A stretch of 64,000 bases of DNA from Virgibacillus sp. SK37 (GTDB lineage: Bacteria > Bacillota > Bacilli > Bacillales > Amphibacillaceae): the NCBI RefSeq assembly GCF_000725285.1, contig NZ_CP007161.1:1039911-1103910 (forward strand). The letters run 5' to 3'. Under the pieces are notes generated by a model. The model saw only the letters and a program-made list of their open reading frames with translations. It was not told where the DNA came from and did not search any database. Both the position numbers and the translations under genes were made by a program. Within the stretch, counting starts at the first letter, position 1, and each line of letters opens with the position of its first letter. Below, piece after piece: positions 43,209 through 51,733 of this stretch.

Positions 43209-45023
43209 ATGCTCAAATATGGAAAGGCTGATTATATGCTCACGCTCTTAAAAAACAGTTGGTCGGACTTTAAGGAGTCCTATCTGCAATATATAACCTT
43301 TGAATTTATTTATTCCTTACTCGCAAGCATTTTATTTGCTCCCTTTCTATCGTACATGTTTAATCGTATGTTAACAGTAATTGATGATGGATCATTACTA
43401 AATAATGAAGTATTTTCGCTTGGATTAAGTATAAGTGGGATTATGGGGACATTATTTGTTAGCTTTTTCGCTGTTGCTTTTTTATTTGTAGAGTTTGGTG
43501 TGCTCATCATTCTTGCAGAAAAAAGTTATTTTAATCAGTCGGTATATATATCGGAAGCTTTTCTGACAGCAGTAAAAAAATTACCAAGATTGCTTGGTTT
43601 TGGTTTTATTCCATTAGTTTTTTTGCTGCTTTTATTTATTCCGTTTATTGATGCATCTACATTACCCCCGCTGTTTGATGTGAATATTACGATCTTTCTT
43701 ACAGACCTGCTGTATGATTCGCTTATTGCCAAGCTTGTTTATCTTTCCTTATTTGTAGGAATGGGATATTTATTTGTTCGTTGGATTTTCGCACTTCATT
43801 ATATCTTTATTGAGGATAAGTCGATTTGGCAATCATTACGAAGCAGCTGGAATTGTACAAGGAAAAATAAAATCAGGGTAGTATGGTATCTTTTACTCGT
43901 TAATATTTTTATTTTTCTAGCAGGATTTGTTTTAATGAACGCAATATCCGAACTTGCTACCATCATAGACTCAAAGGCAATCGGAGATTTTATCGGAAAT
44001 TATTTACTAACCTTTGCCAGCTATTTCACAATGCTGATGTCTTTAATTTTTATACCGGTTAACATGCTTGTATTGACAAGGTTGTTCTATCAGTTTCAGG
44101 AAAGAAAAGGGATACCAATTAAAGATAAGTTGACATTGGGGAAAAGCAATTACTTCCTTCAATTAGAAAAGAAGATTGGACGCTTTTTATCCAGACGAAA
44201 ATCTTTCTTTATAACTACAACGGTTGTCGTACTTAGCCTTCTGTTTGCAATTAATTATGTGGTGAATGACTCACTTGTCTATTTGAAATGGGATGTGGAA
44301 ATTGCAAGTCACCGTGGAGATCTCAAACACGCGCCAGAAAATTCGATGAGTAGTATTCGTTCAGCTATCCGTAAAGGTGTTGATGCGGTCGAGGTGGATG
44401 TTGCTATGACAAAAGATGGAGTAATCGTTCTAAGTCATGATCTTGATCTGAAGCGTGTAGCTGGGGTATCAGATAAAATAAGTGATCTTACGTTTGAAGA
44501 AATAAAGCAAATAGATATCGGTAGACTTTATGGTGAGGAATTTATCGGAGAACGAATTCCTACATTAGATGAAGTACTAAAAGTCATGAAAGAAAATGAT
44601 ACAAAACTGATTATTGACCTGAAATCAGCCGAGCCGGGTAGAGGTTTCGCTGAAAAAATTGTGGAGCTTGTAGAGAAGAATGATTCGGATCATCTGGCAT
44701 ATGTTCAATCCTTCAGTTATGAGTTGTTACAGGATATTCGTAAACGAAATGAAACAATAAAAATTGGCCAAATTCTCTTTTTATCTGCCGGAAACTTATC
44801 TAAGCTGGATGTGGATTTTTACACAATACGAGAGAGCATGCTAACAGAACGTTTTATAGAACGAGCCAAAAAGCAAAATCGCGAAGTGTGGGTCTGGACG
44901 GTAAACATAAAGAGAAACATGAAAGAAGTACTCAAATACGATATCGATGGAATTATTACGGACTATCCAGAAAGAGCTCAACGTGTATTGGAAATTGGTC
45001 TGGAAGGGCAGCGACGTAACTGA
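43209..45023 (+). CDS. Membrane-anchored glycerophosphodiester phosphodiesterase
   Basis: A 604-residue protein: an N-terminal domain with about seven membrane helices (GPDPase membrane domain) to residue 355, then a GDPD TIM barrel. The barrel opens with IASHRGDLKHAPENS, continues with VEVDVAMTKDGVIVLSHD (the HR, ExD and H catalytic and Ca-binding residues), and closes with VWVWTVN and GIITDYPERA. It would hydrolyse glycerophosphodiesters, possibly lipid- or teichoic-acid-derived, at the membrane. ATG 43209 follows AGGGAAAAGG; ATG 43236 is an alternative. Confidence 0.88.
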   Translation: MLKYGKADYMLTLLKNSWSDFKESYLQYITFEFIYSLLASILFAPFLSYMFNRMLTVIDDGSLLNNEVFSLGLSISGIMGTLFVSFFAVAFLFVEFGVLIILAEKSYFNQSVYISEAFLTAVKKLPRLLGFGFIPLVFLLLLFIPFIDASTLPPLFDVNITIFLTDLLYDSLIAKLVYLSLFVGMGYLFVRWIFALHYIFIEDKSIWQSLRSSWNCTRKNKIRVVWYLLLVNIFIFLAGFVLMNAISELATIIDSKAIGDFIGNYLLTFASYFTMLMSLIFIPVNMLVLTRLFYQFQERKGIPIKDKLTLGKSNYFLQLEKKIGRFLSRRKSFFITTTVVVLSLLFAINYVVNDSLVYLKWDVEIASHRGDLKHAPENSMSSIRSAIRKGVDAVEVDVAMTKDGVIVLSHDLDLKRVAGVSDKISDLTFEEIKQIDIGRLYGEEFIGERIPTLDEVLKVMKENDTKLIIDLKSAEPGRGFAEKIVELVEKNDSDHLAYVQSFSYELLQDIRKRNETIKIGQILFLSAGNLSKLDVDFYTIRESMLTERFIERAKKQNREVWVWTVNIKRNMKEVLKYDIDGIITDYPERAQRVLEIGLEGQRRN

Positions 45024-45042
45024 AGGCGTGCTGTCCTTTTTT
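45004..45042 (+). terminator. Terminator of the GDPD gene
   Basis: GGGCAGC (45006-45012) pairs with GCTGTCC (with one G-T pair), followed by TTTTTTAT; the stop codon is in the loop. Confidence 0.6.
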
Positions 45043-45209
45043 ATAAGCAGGTTTTTATGGAGAGCAGATTCATGGCAATTTTATCTAAAAAAGTTGTTTT
45101 ACTTTGCATGAATTAGGTAATAAAAATAGTATGTCTTGAGTTGTCGCATTAATATGGAAAGAATTATTACGAAATTAACACATCGATAAAGAAGGAGACT
45201 TGTGTTTAA

Positions 45210-46043
45210 ATGAATATAAAAAAAGCGATGGAGGAGATGTCGGAAGAAACAGCTAAGCTAACTGGTGTTGTAGCTATTACCATGAGCGGCCCAAGAGCAA
45301 ACGGAGCTACCCACTTATCTACAGATATGGATTTAGCAATATATTATGATGAAACAAAAGGGTTTAACATAGAGGATGTAAACAATTTAGTTAAAAACTT
45401 AGATGATGATAAAAGTGCGGTGTGTACCTCGTTGAATGAATGGGGTACCTTAATGAATGGAGGAGCCAGCCTCACCATCCATGGAGTCCATATAGCTATA
45501 ATTTTTCGGGATATGCATAAAGTAGTGGATGGGATCACAGCTAATTTACAAGGGAAAAAGAATAAAGATAGATATGCAAGACCATCCTATGTTTATTTAG
45601 ATGTACTCTATTTGGGTGAACTAGCAATCTGTGAAATTCTTTATGATCCTTATCAATATATTTATCAATTAAAACAAAAAATTACCCATTATCCTGAGCA
45701 ATTGCATCAAGCACTAATTGAGTTTTATACCTTTGAAGCTTCTTATTCCTTTATGATCATTTCTCATCGTATTGATAACGAGGATGATTGTTTTGTAGCT
45801 AGTCATGTTTTGCGAACAATTAGATGTATGAATCAATTATTGTTTACCATAAATCGAGCATGTTGTATCCATAAATACAAAGCTGTACAGTCTATAGAGG
45901 TATATTCAACAAGACCTGACAACTACGGTGAGAAAGTAAATGATATTCTACAATCACTAGTCACTACGAAGAAGAGCCGTGCAAAAGGTATGCAAGCACT
46001 GCATGATCTTCTTTCTTCCACAGAGGAGTTAGCAGCAATTTGA
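45210..46043 (+). CDS. Nucleotidyltransferase domain protein
   Basis: A 277-residue protein with a minimal nucleotidyltransferase core near the N-terminus: GPRANGATHLSTDMDLAIYY supplies a G-S-like helix and the DxD metal ligands, followed by a helical C-terminal domain. It resembles kanamycin/lincosamide nucleotidyltransferase-like proteins. Substrate unknown; antibiotic resistance should not be assumed. RBS AAGGAGA; a good terminator follows. Confidence 0.72.
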   Translation: MNIKKAMEEMSEETAKLTGVVAITMSGPRANGATHLSTDMDLAIYYDETKGFNIEDVNNLVKNLDDDKSAVCTSLNEWGTLMNGGASLTIHGVHIAIIFRDMHKVVDGITANLQGKKNKDRYARPSYVYLDVLYLGELAICEILYDPYQYIYQLKQKITHYPEQLHQALIEFYTFEASYSFMIISHRIDNEDDCFVASHVLRTIRCMNQLLFTINRACCIHKYKAVQSIEVYSTRPDNYGEKVNDILQSLVTTKKSRAKGMQALHDLLSSTEELAAI

Positions 46044-46071
46044 GCCAGAAGGAATTTCCTTCTGGTTTTTT
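46044..46071 (+). terminator. Terminator
   Basis: Stem CCAGAAGG / CCTTCTGG followed by TTTTTT. Confidence 0.8.
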
Positions 46072-46131
46072 AGTAGGTATAAAAAAATATATACATATAA
46101 CAAAGTATTTGAAAAAAGGAGAGGTTATAAT

Positions 46132-46386
46132 TTGGATAGAAAAAAATGGGCAATTGCCTCATTTATCGTCATTATGCTAACCGTTTTTATAAATTTTTTT
46201 GGTTATGATTTATTCCATATTCCATCAAGGGAAGGAATATTAATTGTATTAATAATGACCGCAATAGCTTTTATACTCGCATGGATAGGTAAGGGAATAT
46301 GGCGCCTTCTTACATTTATTGTCATCGTGATGCTTATAGGGACAGCATTGTTTTCATTTTGGTTTGTAGGACAATCGTTGTTTTAA
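46132..46386 (+). CDS. Small three-helix membrane protein
   Basis: An 84-residue hydrophobic protein with three predicted membrane helices (about residues 7-25, 35-52, 57-80). The start is TTG at 46132 behind AAAAGGAGAGG. Not recognised. It precedes the lipoprotein cluster by 170 bases, but the cluster has its own upstream element, so a shared role is uncertain. Confidence 0.55.
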   Translation: MDRKKWAIASFIVIMLTVFINFFGYDLFHIPSREGILIVLIMTAIAFILAWIGKGIWRLLTFIVIVMLIGTALFSFWFVGQSLF

Positions 46387-46429
46387 AGCAGTCTTGAAGA
46401 AGTGATCGGCGGTTCAGTTTGTTGAATCG

Positions 46430-46512
46430 ACATGTAATAAAAGCACGGTTTTAAACTAGTTCCTCAGAGTTTCTAGCCCTCTTCATTTACTTTCTATATA
46501 CTGGAGCTAAAT
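46430..46512 (+). promoter_or_regulatory. Conserved upstream element of lipoprotein paralogue 1
   Basis: About 80 bases here and at 48724-48806 are similar: both have ATGTRATAAAAG...GGTTTT at the left and TTTACTyTCTATATACTG at the right. TATACT (46497-46502) could be a -10, but no -35 is evident. The similarity shows that the duplication of the lipoprotein genes included the control region. Confidence 0.5.
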
Positions 46513-46557
46513 ATAATAATTGGATTAAGTAAAAGGAATAAGAAGGGGGAGAGGTAA

Positions 46558-47202
46558 ATGAAATATTGGCCTGCAATGTTTTTACTATTTTTAGTCGTGT
46601 TACTGGGAGGATGTCAGGGAGATAAAGAACATCGTGTGAAACCATCCGAAATGAATGTGGAGGATTTACCAGATGTAAGAGCCTTCCAGGATGAATTCAC
46701 AAGAGAATTCCTACAATCAACAGAGGAAACAAGTGAAGGATATTATCCTTTTATGTCAGGGACCGGGGCGTATAAGATGGATTTTCCGGCAGACGGGATT
46801 GTTGGGGAAAAAGGGTACGCGATTGAAGGGGAGAGATTTGAAAGTTTTAGAATTGGTGTTAAAGAAAAACAAATCGCCTCTTCAATAAACTTTAAATATA
46901 AAAATGAAAAAAGAAATAACGTTGAAGTAAACTTAGACATGCTGAAGACTTCAATGAATAAAAGCCTTCAATTTGAAGAGTTTTCTTTAAAAGACAGAGA
47001 TATGTATCTTGCTCGATTTGAGAATGAGAGTGGTTCATATGGCATGGTAGGATATATACAAAACAAATTATCAACAGGAGGAGTATCGGCCATATATACT
47101 TCTGAATGCACGGAGAGTCCGCAACCCTGTGAAGAGGTAAATGAAATTAATAATAAAAAAATGCTAAATTGGTTAAAATCAATAAAATTTGTAAAAGAGT
47201 AA
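46558..47202 (+). CDS. Tandem paralogous lipoprotein 1 (candidate immunity protein)
   Basis: A 214-residue lipoprotein with lipobox LGGC (Cys19). Residues 28-85 (VKPSEMNVEDLPDVRAFQDE ... AYKMDFPADGIVGEKGY) are almost identical in the four neighbours; the rest is divergent and ends in a shared WLKSIKFVKE-type motif. Two Cys near the C-terminus (SECTESPQPC) may form a disulfide. A conserved front and variable back half is the pattern seen in toxin immunity families. The gene lies upstream of a lipase-like gene; a role as a cell-surface immunity protein is inference. Confidence 0.72.
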   Translation: MKYWPAMFLLFLVVLLGGCQGDKEHRVKPSEMNVEDLPDVRAFQDEFTREFLQSTEETSEGYYPFMSGTGAYKMDFPADGIVGEKGYAIEGERFESFRIGVKEKQIASSINFKYKNEKRNNVEVNLDMLKTSMNKSLQFEEFSLKDRDMYLARFENESGSYGMVGYIQNKLSTGGVSAIYTSECTESPQPCEEVNEINNKKMLNWLKSIKFVKE

Positions 47203-47237
47203 ATCAAGTATAGAAAGTATTTGTGGAGGGAAGACAC

Positions 47238-47873
47238 GTGAAATATTGGTTTGCAATGTTTTTACTATTTTTAGTCGTGTTGCTAGGAGGTTGTCAGGAA
47301 GATAAAAAACAACGTGTTAAACCATCTGAAATGCATGTGGAGGATTTACCAGATGTGAGAGCATTCGAGGATGAATTTACAAGAGAATTCCTCCAATCAA
47401 CAGAGGAAACAAGGGAAGGATATTATTCTTTTTTGTCAGGGGCTGGGGCATATAAGATGGATTTTCCCGCTAGTGGAATTGTTAGCGAGAAATCATACTC
47501 CATAAAAAAAGATGGATTTGAAAGTTTTTTTATAGGTGTAAACCAACTCGAAAGTGAAGCATTGATTAGCGTTAATTATAATTCTATGTATGTAAATATA
47601 GAGTCAATGCAAGATATATTAAGAAAGCAGTTAGATGAAGATCTAAAATTCAATAAATATGATAGTGATGACCTGGAAATCCATGCTGCCACTTTCACAG
47701 TACATAAAGGCTATGGCATGGCTGGAATGATTCTTAATAAAAAGTGGGATGGTGGAGGAGTATTAGTAACTTATGAAACTAATTTAATTAACAAAAATAA
47801 ACAGAGAAAACAAAAAGAAATAATAATTAAATGGATGAAATCATTTAAATTTAATAATATGAAAAACGATTGA
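47238..47873 (+). CDS. Tandem paralogous lipoprotein 2 (candidate immunity protein)
   Basis: A 211-residue paralogue of the preceding gene. GTG start behind GGAGGGAAGACAC; lipobox LGGC. The N-terminal 80 residues follow paralogue 1 with few changes, while the C-terminal part differs and lacks the Cys pair found in the other three. The C-terminal motif is WMKSFKFNN. The upstream gap is only 35 bases, so it is co-transcribed. Confidence 0.72.
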   Translation: MKYWFAMFLLFLVVLLGGCQEDKKQRVKPSEMHVEDLPDVRAFEDEFTREFLQSTEETREGYYSFLSGAGAYKMDFPASGIVSEKSYSIKKDGFESFFIGVNQLESEALISVNYNSMYVNIESMQDILRKQLDEDLKFNKYDSDDLEIHAATFTVHKGYGMAGMILNKKWDGGGVLVTYETNLINKNKQRKQKEIIIKWMKSFKFNNMKND

Positions 47874-47918
47874 TGCTGTTTATCTTGGCAGGTTGAAGGG
47901 GATGGAGGTGAAAAGACT

Positions 47919-48584
47919 GTGAAATATTGGATTACAATATTTTTACTGTTTTTTGTAATGTTACTAATAGGATGTCAGGAAGATAAAGAACAACGTGTGA
48001 AACCATCCGAAATGCATGTGGAGGATTTACCAGATGTGAGAGCATTCGAGGATGAATTTACAAGAGAATTTCTACAATCAACAGAGGAAACAAGGGAAGG
48101 ATATTATTCTTTTATGTCAGGGACTAAGGCTTATAAGATGGATTTTCCTGCTGGTGGGATTGTTGGAAAAAAAGGTTATTCTAAGAAGGAGCAAGAGTTT
48201 GAATCATATCTTGTAGGTGTAGATGAAGGTAATGGCTTTGAAGCATCAATAAAAATAGATTACTACTCGAAAAAAGGGACAACTTCTGCTGAGTTGGGAA
48301 TGCTCTCAAAGCAATTTAAACAAAAGCTTAATTTTAAATCGTATGACAAAAATGACAACACTATTTCTCTAGCTAATTTTAAGGAAGACAAGAATAATTT
48401 TGGCACTGTGGCATTATTAGATGATAAAAACACAAAGAGAGGGTTGTCACTTATATACGAGACTGAGTGTGTAGGTTCAGATGAAGACTGTGAAATAAAG
48501 AAAAAAGCGATGCAGAGTAAAATAGAGAAATGGATAAACTCAATAAAATTTGTGAAATACGACAAAAATATTGAAGCACAATGA
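47919..48584 (+). CDS. Tandem paralogous lipoprotein 3 (candidate immunity protein)
   Basis: A 221-residue paralogue; GTG start behind GGAGGTGAAAAGACT; lipobox LIGC. The conserved front part is nearly the same as in paralogue 2 (EFTREFLQSTEETREGYYSF), the back part is again different and carries the Cys pair (TECVGSDEDC) and the ending WINSIKFVKY. Co-transcribed with paralogues 1 and 2. Confidence 0.72.
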   Translation: MKYWITIFLLFFVMLLIGCQEDKEQRVKPSEMHVEDLPDVRAFEDEFTREFLQSTEETREGYYSFMSGTKAYKMDFPAGGIVGKKGYSKKEQEFESYLVGVDEGNGFEASIKIDYYSKKGTTSAELGMLSKQFKQKLNFKSYDKNDNTISLANFKEDKNNFGTVALLDDKNTKRGLSLIYETECVGSDEDCEIKKKAMQSKIEKWINSIKFVKYDKNIEAQ

Positions 48585-48723
48585 TCGATTATTAATGTAA
48601 CACATAACAACAAAACTTATAACTCCCATCCTCAAATATTTTTTCAATATTAATTTTTAGTCTATATTAATAGTATTACCTTGATCATAATTCACATATT
48701 AAAACTTTTGACCTACATAACTT

Positions 48724-48806
48724 ATGTGATAAAAGTAGGGTTTTGTAAATTTTTCCACGAAAGACTACCTTTATTATTTTACTCTCTATATACTGAAGTT
48801 AGATAA
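48724..48806 (+). promoter_or_regulatory. Conserved upstream element of lipoprotein paralogue 4
   Basis: Second copy of the element at 46430-46512, ending TTTTACTCTCTATATACTGA. It indicates a separate transcript for paralogue 4 and the lipase-like gene behind it. The other 140 bases of this gap show nothing further. Confidence 0.5.
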
Positions 48807-48851
48807 AAATCGGAATACAGAAATAGACGTGCAGCATGGGAGGAATGGTCT

Positions 48852-49514
48852 GTGAGATATTGGCTTACAGCGTTGTTAGCAATTTTTATTTTTATGTTAG
48901 GAGGTTGTCAAATGGATCAAGAAAAAAGCACAAAGCCAGCAGAGATGAGCAAGGAGGATTTACCAGATGTGAGAGCGTTTCAAGATGATTTCACAAGAGA
49001 ATTCCTTCAATCGACAGAGGAAACAAAGGAAGGATATTATCCTTTTTTGTCCGGAACTGGAGCTTATAAGATGGATTTTCCTGCCGGTGGTATTGTTGGG
49101 GAAAAAGGGTACGGTAAAGTGAAAGAAAAAAAAGAGGGTTTCGGTGTAGGTGTATTGAGTAAAAATGGACTGCAATCATCAATAGATTTCAACTATGATT
49201 CATACAAAGAATCAGGTAATGTAAATAGCTATATAGATAACCTTAAACAGAGGCTTCAAATGGAGGTTGAATTTAAAGAAGTAAATACGCAAAAAAATCA
49301 ACAATCATTTTATTATAGTTCGTTTGAAAGAAACGATTTTCAAACTTATGCTGGTTATGTTCAAAACAATGTTGGCAATGGTGGGATACAAGTCGTTTAT
49401 CAAATAGATTGTAAAAAAACAACTCAATTATGTGAGGAAAATAAACAGGAAAACTTAGACCGGTTTATAAATTGGCTACAATCTATTGAATTTGTCAATG
49501 AAAATGGGAAGTGA
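48852..49514 (+). CDS. Tandem paralogous lipoprotein 4, next to the lipase-like gene
   Basis: A 220-residue paralogue, GTG start behind GGGAGGAATGGTCT, lipobox LGGC. It shares the conserved front half (DLPDVRAFQDDFTREFLQS) and the ending WLQSIEFVNE, and has the Cys pair (IDCKKTTQLC). Only 7 bases separate it from the lipase-like gene, so this copy is the best candidate for the cognate immunity protein, with 1-3 as duplicates of other specificity. Confidence 0.75.
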   Translation: MRYWLTALLAIFIFMLGGCQMDQEKSTKPAEMSKEDLPDVRAFQDDFTREFLQSTEETKEGYYPFLSGTGAYKMDFPAGGIVGEKGYGKVKEKKEGFGVGVLSKNGLQSSIDFNYDSYKESGNVNSYIDNLKQRLQMEVEFKEVNTQKNQQSFYYSSFERNDFQTYAGYVQNNVGNGGIQVVYQIDCKKTTQLCEENKQENLDRFINWLQSIEFVNENGK

Positions 49515-49521
49515 ATATGTA

Positions 49522-51366
49522 ATGAATGAAAATCTTATTAATTCAATAGAATTGAAATTAAGATTAATAGATTTAGAATATGAAAATATTTCTAAGAATG
49601 ATTTTACAGAAGAAATTAAAAGAATCTATTTAGAGGAGACTGGCGAATTAATCAAAGCTGACATTGAAATACGTAATGCAAAGGATCTTGGTATAGGTAA
49701 TGAATCTGGATATGATGGGACAGCTATTTACTTTAATTCCGATGAATATGATATAAATGAAGTTTACATCATATCTCAAGGTAGTCAAGGCACAAAAGAT
49801 TGGAAATATAACCTACAAGCAATGTTAGCTGGTCAAAATATTAGTCAAGCTGAGGACACAAATGAATTTGTGAAAAATGTAATGCGAGAATTTAAGTTGG
49901 AAAACGAGCAAACTAAAATGATTGGGTTATCACATTCCCTTGCACATAATAATAACACTACAGCTCATTTATTATATGATAGGTTTGACGAAATCTATAG
50001 TATTAATGGAGCACAAACAAATTACTACCAGTTATTGTACGCCGATACAAATTTTAAGGAAGAAGTCATAAGGAAGTTTTCAATTTCTATTGCCAATAGA
50101 GACGCCATCTACAACTTAGACCCCAAACAACTGGAAACCTTCGCAAAGGAATACTACAAAGACAAGGCAACGAATGTGCATCAACTTATTTCCAAAGACG
50201 ATCCTCTTTATGCAGTGAGCGGAGCAAGAGGTTTTTTTACGATTGGTGATGTGAAATATGTGGATACAAACCCTGATTTGCCAGGGTTAAGAAATCTTAT
50301 GGATGAAATTCCGGATGAAGTTATTAAAGACTTTCAGGAATTAGCTATTGACTATACGGTAGCATCCAAAAAAGGCGGCACTAATGCTGCGATCCAAGAG
50401 ATAATAGGCGTAAATATGGACTTGGTTAACGAAATTGATGATATTGGCAGTGCAGTCAAAGTATATTTTACTAAACAAGGTGAGATCGATGCCATGGTTC
50501 ATGGACTGAATGATAAGTTACCTGGAGTTCTTTCCAGAATAAAAACAGTCACTGGAAATGCAGATGTTATTTTTGGAAGGTTAGTAAATGCTGGCTACAT
50601 TACCGAGGAACAGAAGAATTCATTAGTAACAGAACTAACAGCTATAGAGGTAGAGCTGGATGGTATTCAGGAAACCGTATCCCGATTGACAAGTATAAGG
50701 GATATGGGAGATTTTTATGCCCAGCTTGGTGGAGATGCTGCAGCGATCATTAAATTGAAAAGGCATTATAATTCTATTATGGAAAGCTTCGAAGAATTAA
50801 ATAATGATGATCTGCTGGCTGCTATGGAGGCGATTGGTCAAAGCCATAGTATATCTGAGATGCTTGAAGGCTTGTCTGATAAGAAGAAGTCTTATATGGG
50901 TACAGATATGGTCTATACAACTGGCAGTGGCGGAAAGGAAATTCGAGTAAATATATCCGCATCCCTCCGCATGTATACAGATGGAAAAAGTCTGCTTGAA
51001 GAAAAGAAAGATGAAATCGGCAAGCTGGATCTTGCCTGGAATACAGAAATTCTCCAGTGCTTTGAAGATGAAAAACGAAAAGTAGTTCATAAAATAAGTG
51101 AAATAGAAGGAAGCCCTGGTAGTTATAGAAGCTTGCTTCGTAAACATGTGTATTTTTCCAGACTAGATAAGACTGTGAGAGGAATACAAGTCCATGATGT
51201 ATTTTATCCACTGAATAATGCGGATTTAGATACAGAGATTACCAGTTTAAGAGAATCAGTTGAAGAAGGTTTTACGTATATTGAAAACTACCGAAAAGCT
51301 ATTGAAGCATTATTTGATAAAGATGATCATATTGCTACACTTTTTGATTTAGCAGGGAGGTTATAA
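49522..51366 (+). CDS. Lipase-like protein with long helical C-terminus (candidate type VII secretion effector)
   Basis: A 614-residue protein without signal peptide. The N-terminal 260 residues look like an alpha/beta-hydrolase: VYIISQGSQGTKDWKYNLQ matches the oxyanion/RGT-DW region of class 3 lipases, and GLSHS (Ser137) is a GxSxS nucleophile elbow. Residues from about 300 to 614 are almost all helical (ELNDDL..., EEKKDEIGKLDLAW). This is the reverse LXG-like order (enzyme first, secretion helices last) of the staphylococcal lipase effector TslA. ATG 49522 follows GGGAAGTG; an upstream TTG at 49486 would overlap the lipoprotein gene. Effector function is inference. Confidence 0.65.
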   Translation: MNENLINSIELKLRLIDLEYENISKNDFTEEIKRIYLEETGELIKADIEIRNAKDLGIGNESGYDGTAIYFNSDEYDINEVYIISQGSQGTKDWKYNLQAMLAGQNISQAEDTNEFVKNVMREFKLENEQTKMIGLSHSLAHNNNTTAHLLYDRFDEIYSINGAQTNYYQLLYADTNFKEEVIRKFSISIANRDAIYNLDPKQLETFAKEYYKDKATNVHQLISKDDPLYAVSGARGFFTIGDVKYVDTNPDLPGLRNLMDEIPDEVIKDFQELAIDYTVASKKGGTNAAIQEIIGVNMDLVNEIDDIGSAVKVYFTKQGEIDAMVHGLNDKLPGVLSRIKTVTGNADVIFGRLVNAGYITEEQKNSLVTELTAIEVELDGIQETVSRLTSIRDMGDFYAQLGGDAAAIIKLKRHYNSIMESFEELNNDDLLAAMEAIGQSHSISEMLEGLSDKKKSYMGTDMVYTTGSGGKEIRVNISASLRMYTDGKSLLEEKKDEIGKLDLAWNTEILQCFEDEKRKVVHKISEIEGSPGSYRSLLRKHVYFSRLDKTVRGIQVHDVFYPLNNADLDTEITSLRESVEEGFTYIENYRKAIEALFDKDDHIATLFDLAGRL

Positions 51367-51367
51367 A

Positions 51368-51706
51368 ATGGGGGAAGAACACTCCATTACAGTAAGAGAG
51401 CGCATTCTTGCAAGTGAAGATTTTTCTCATAAAAAAGATACGCTTATGCTGTATAAGAATAACTTGGAAACCTTGGATAAAGACTTCTTTACACTGGTAA
51501 ATGGGATAATCATTAATGAGGAACAAAAAGGTGAAGTTGTTGAGGCAATGCAGCAAAAGACAAAAACGTTTAGAGATAAGAATGAGAATTTGCTGAGTCA
51601 ATTAGAGAAAGAGATTACTAGAATTTCTAATACCTTAGATGATCAGATTGATGATATGAAGACACAGCGGATGACAATTACTTATGAGGACACACCTTCC
51701 GCATAA
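51368..51706 (+). CDS. Small helical partner protein of the lipase-like protein
   Basis: A 112-residue, helical, charged protein (about residues 10-105) without signal peptide. It starts 1 base after the lipase-like gene stop, behind GGGAGGT, so it is coupled to it. Size and fold fit the WXG100-like or Lap/Tla helper proteins that pair with LXG-type helices for type VII export. There is no clear WXG motif. Partner role is inference. Confidence 0.6.
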   Translation: MGEEHSITVRERILASEDFSHKKDTLMLYKNNLETLDKDFFTLVNGIIINEEQKGEVVEAMQQKTKTFRDKNENLLSQLEKEITRISNTLDDQIDDMKTQRMTITYEDTPSA

Positions 51707-51733
51707 TGAAGTGTTACTAGCAGAAAGGAGGTT

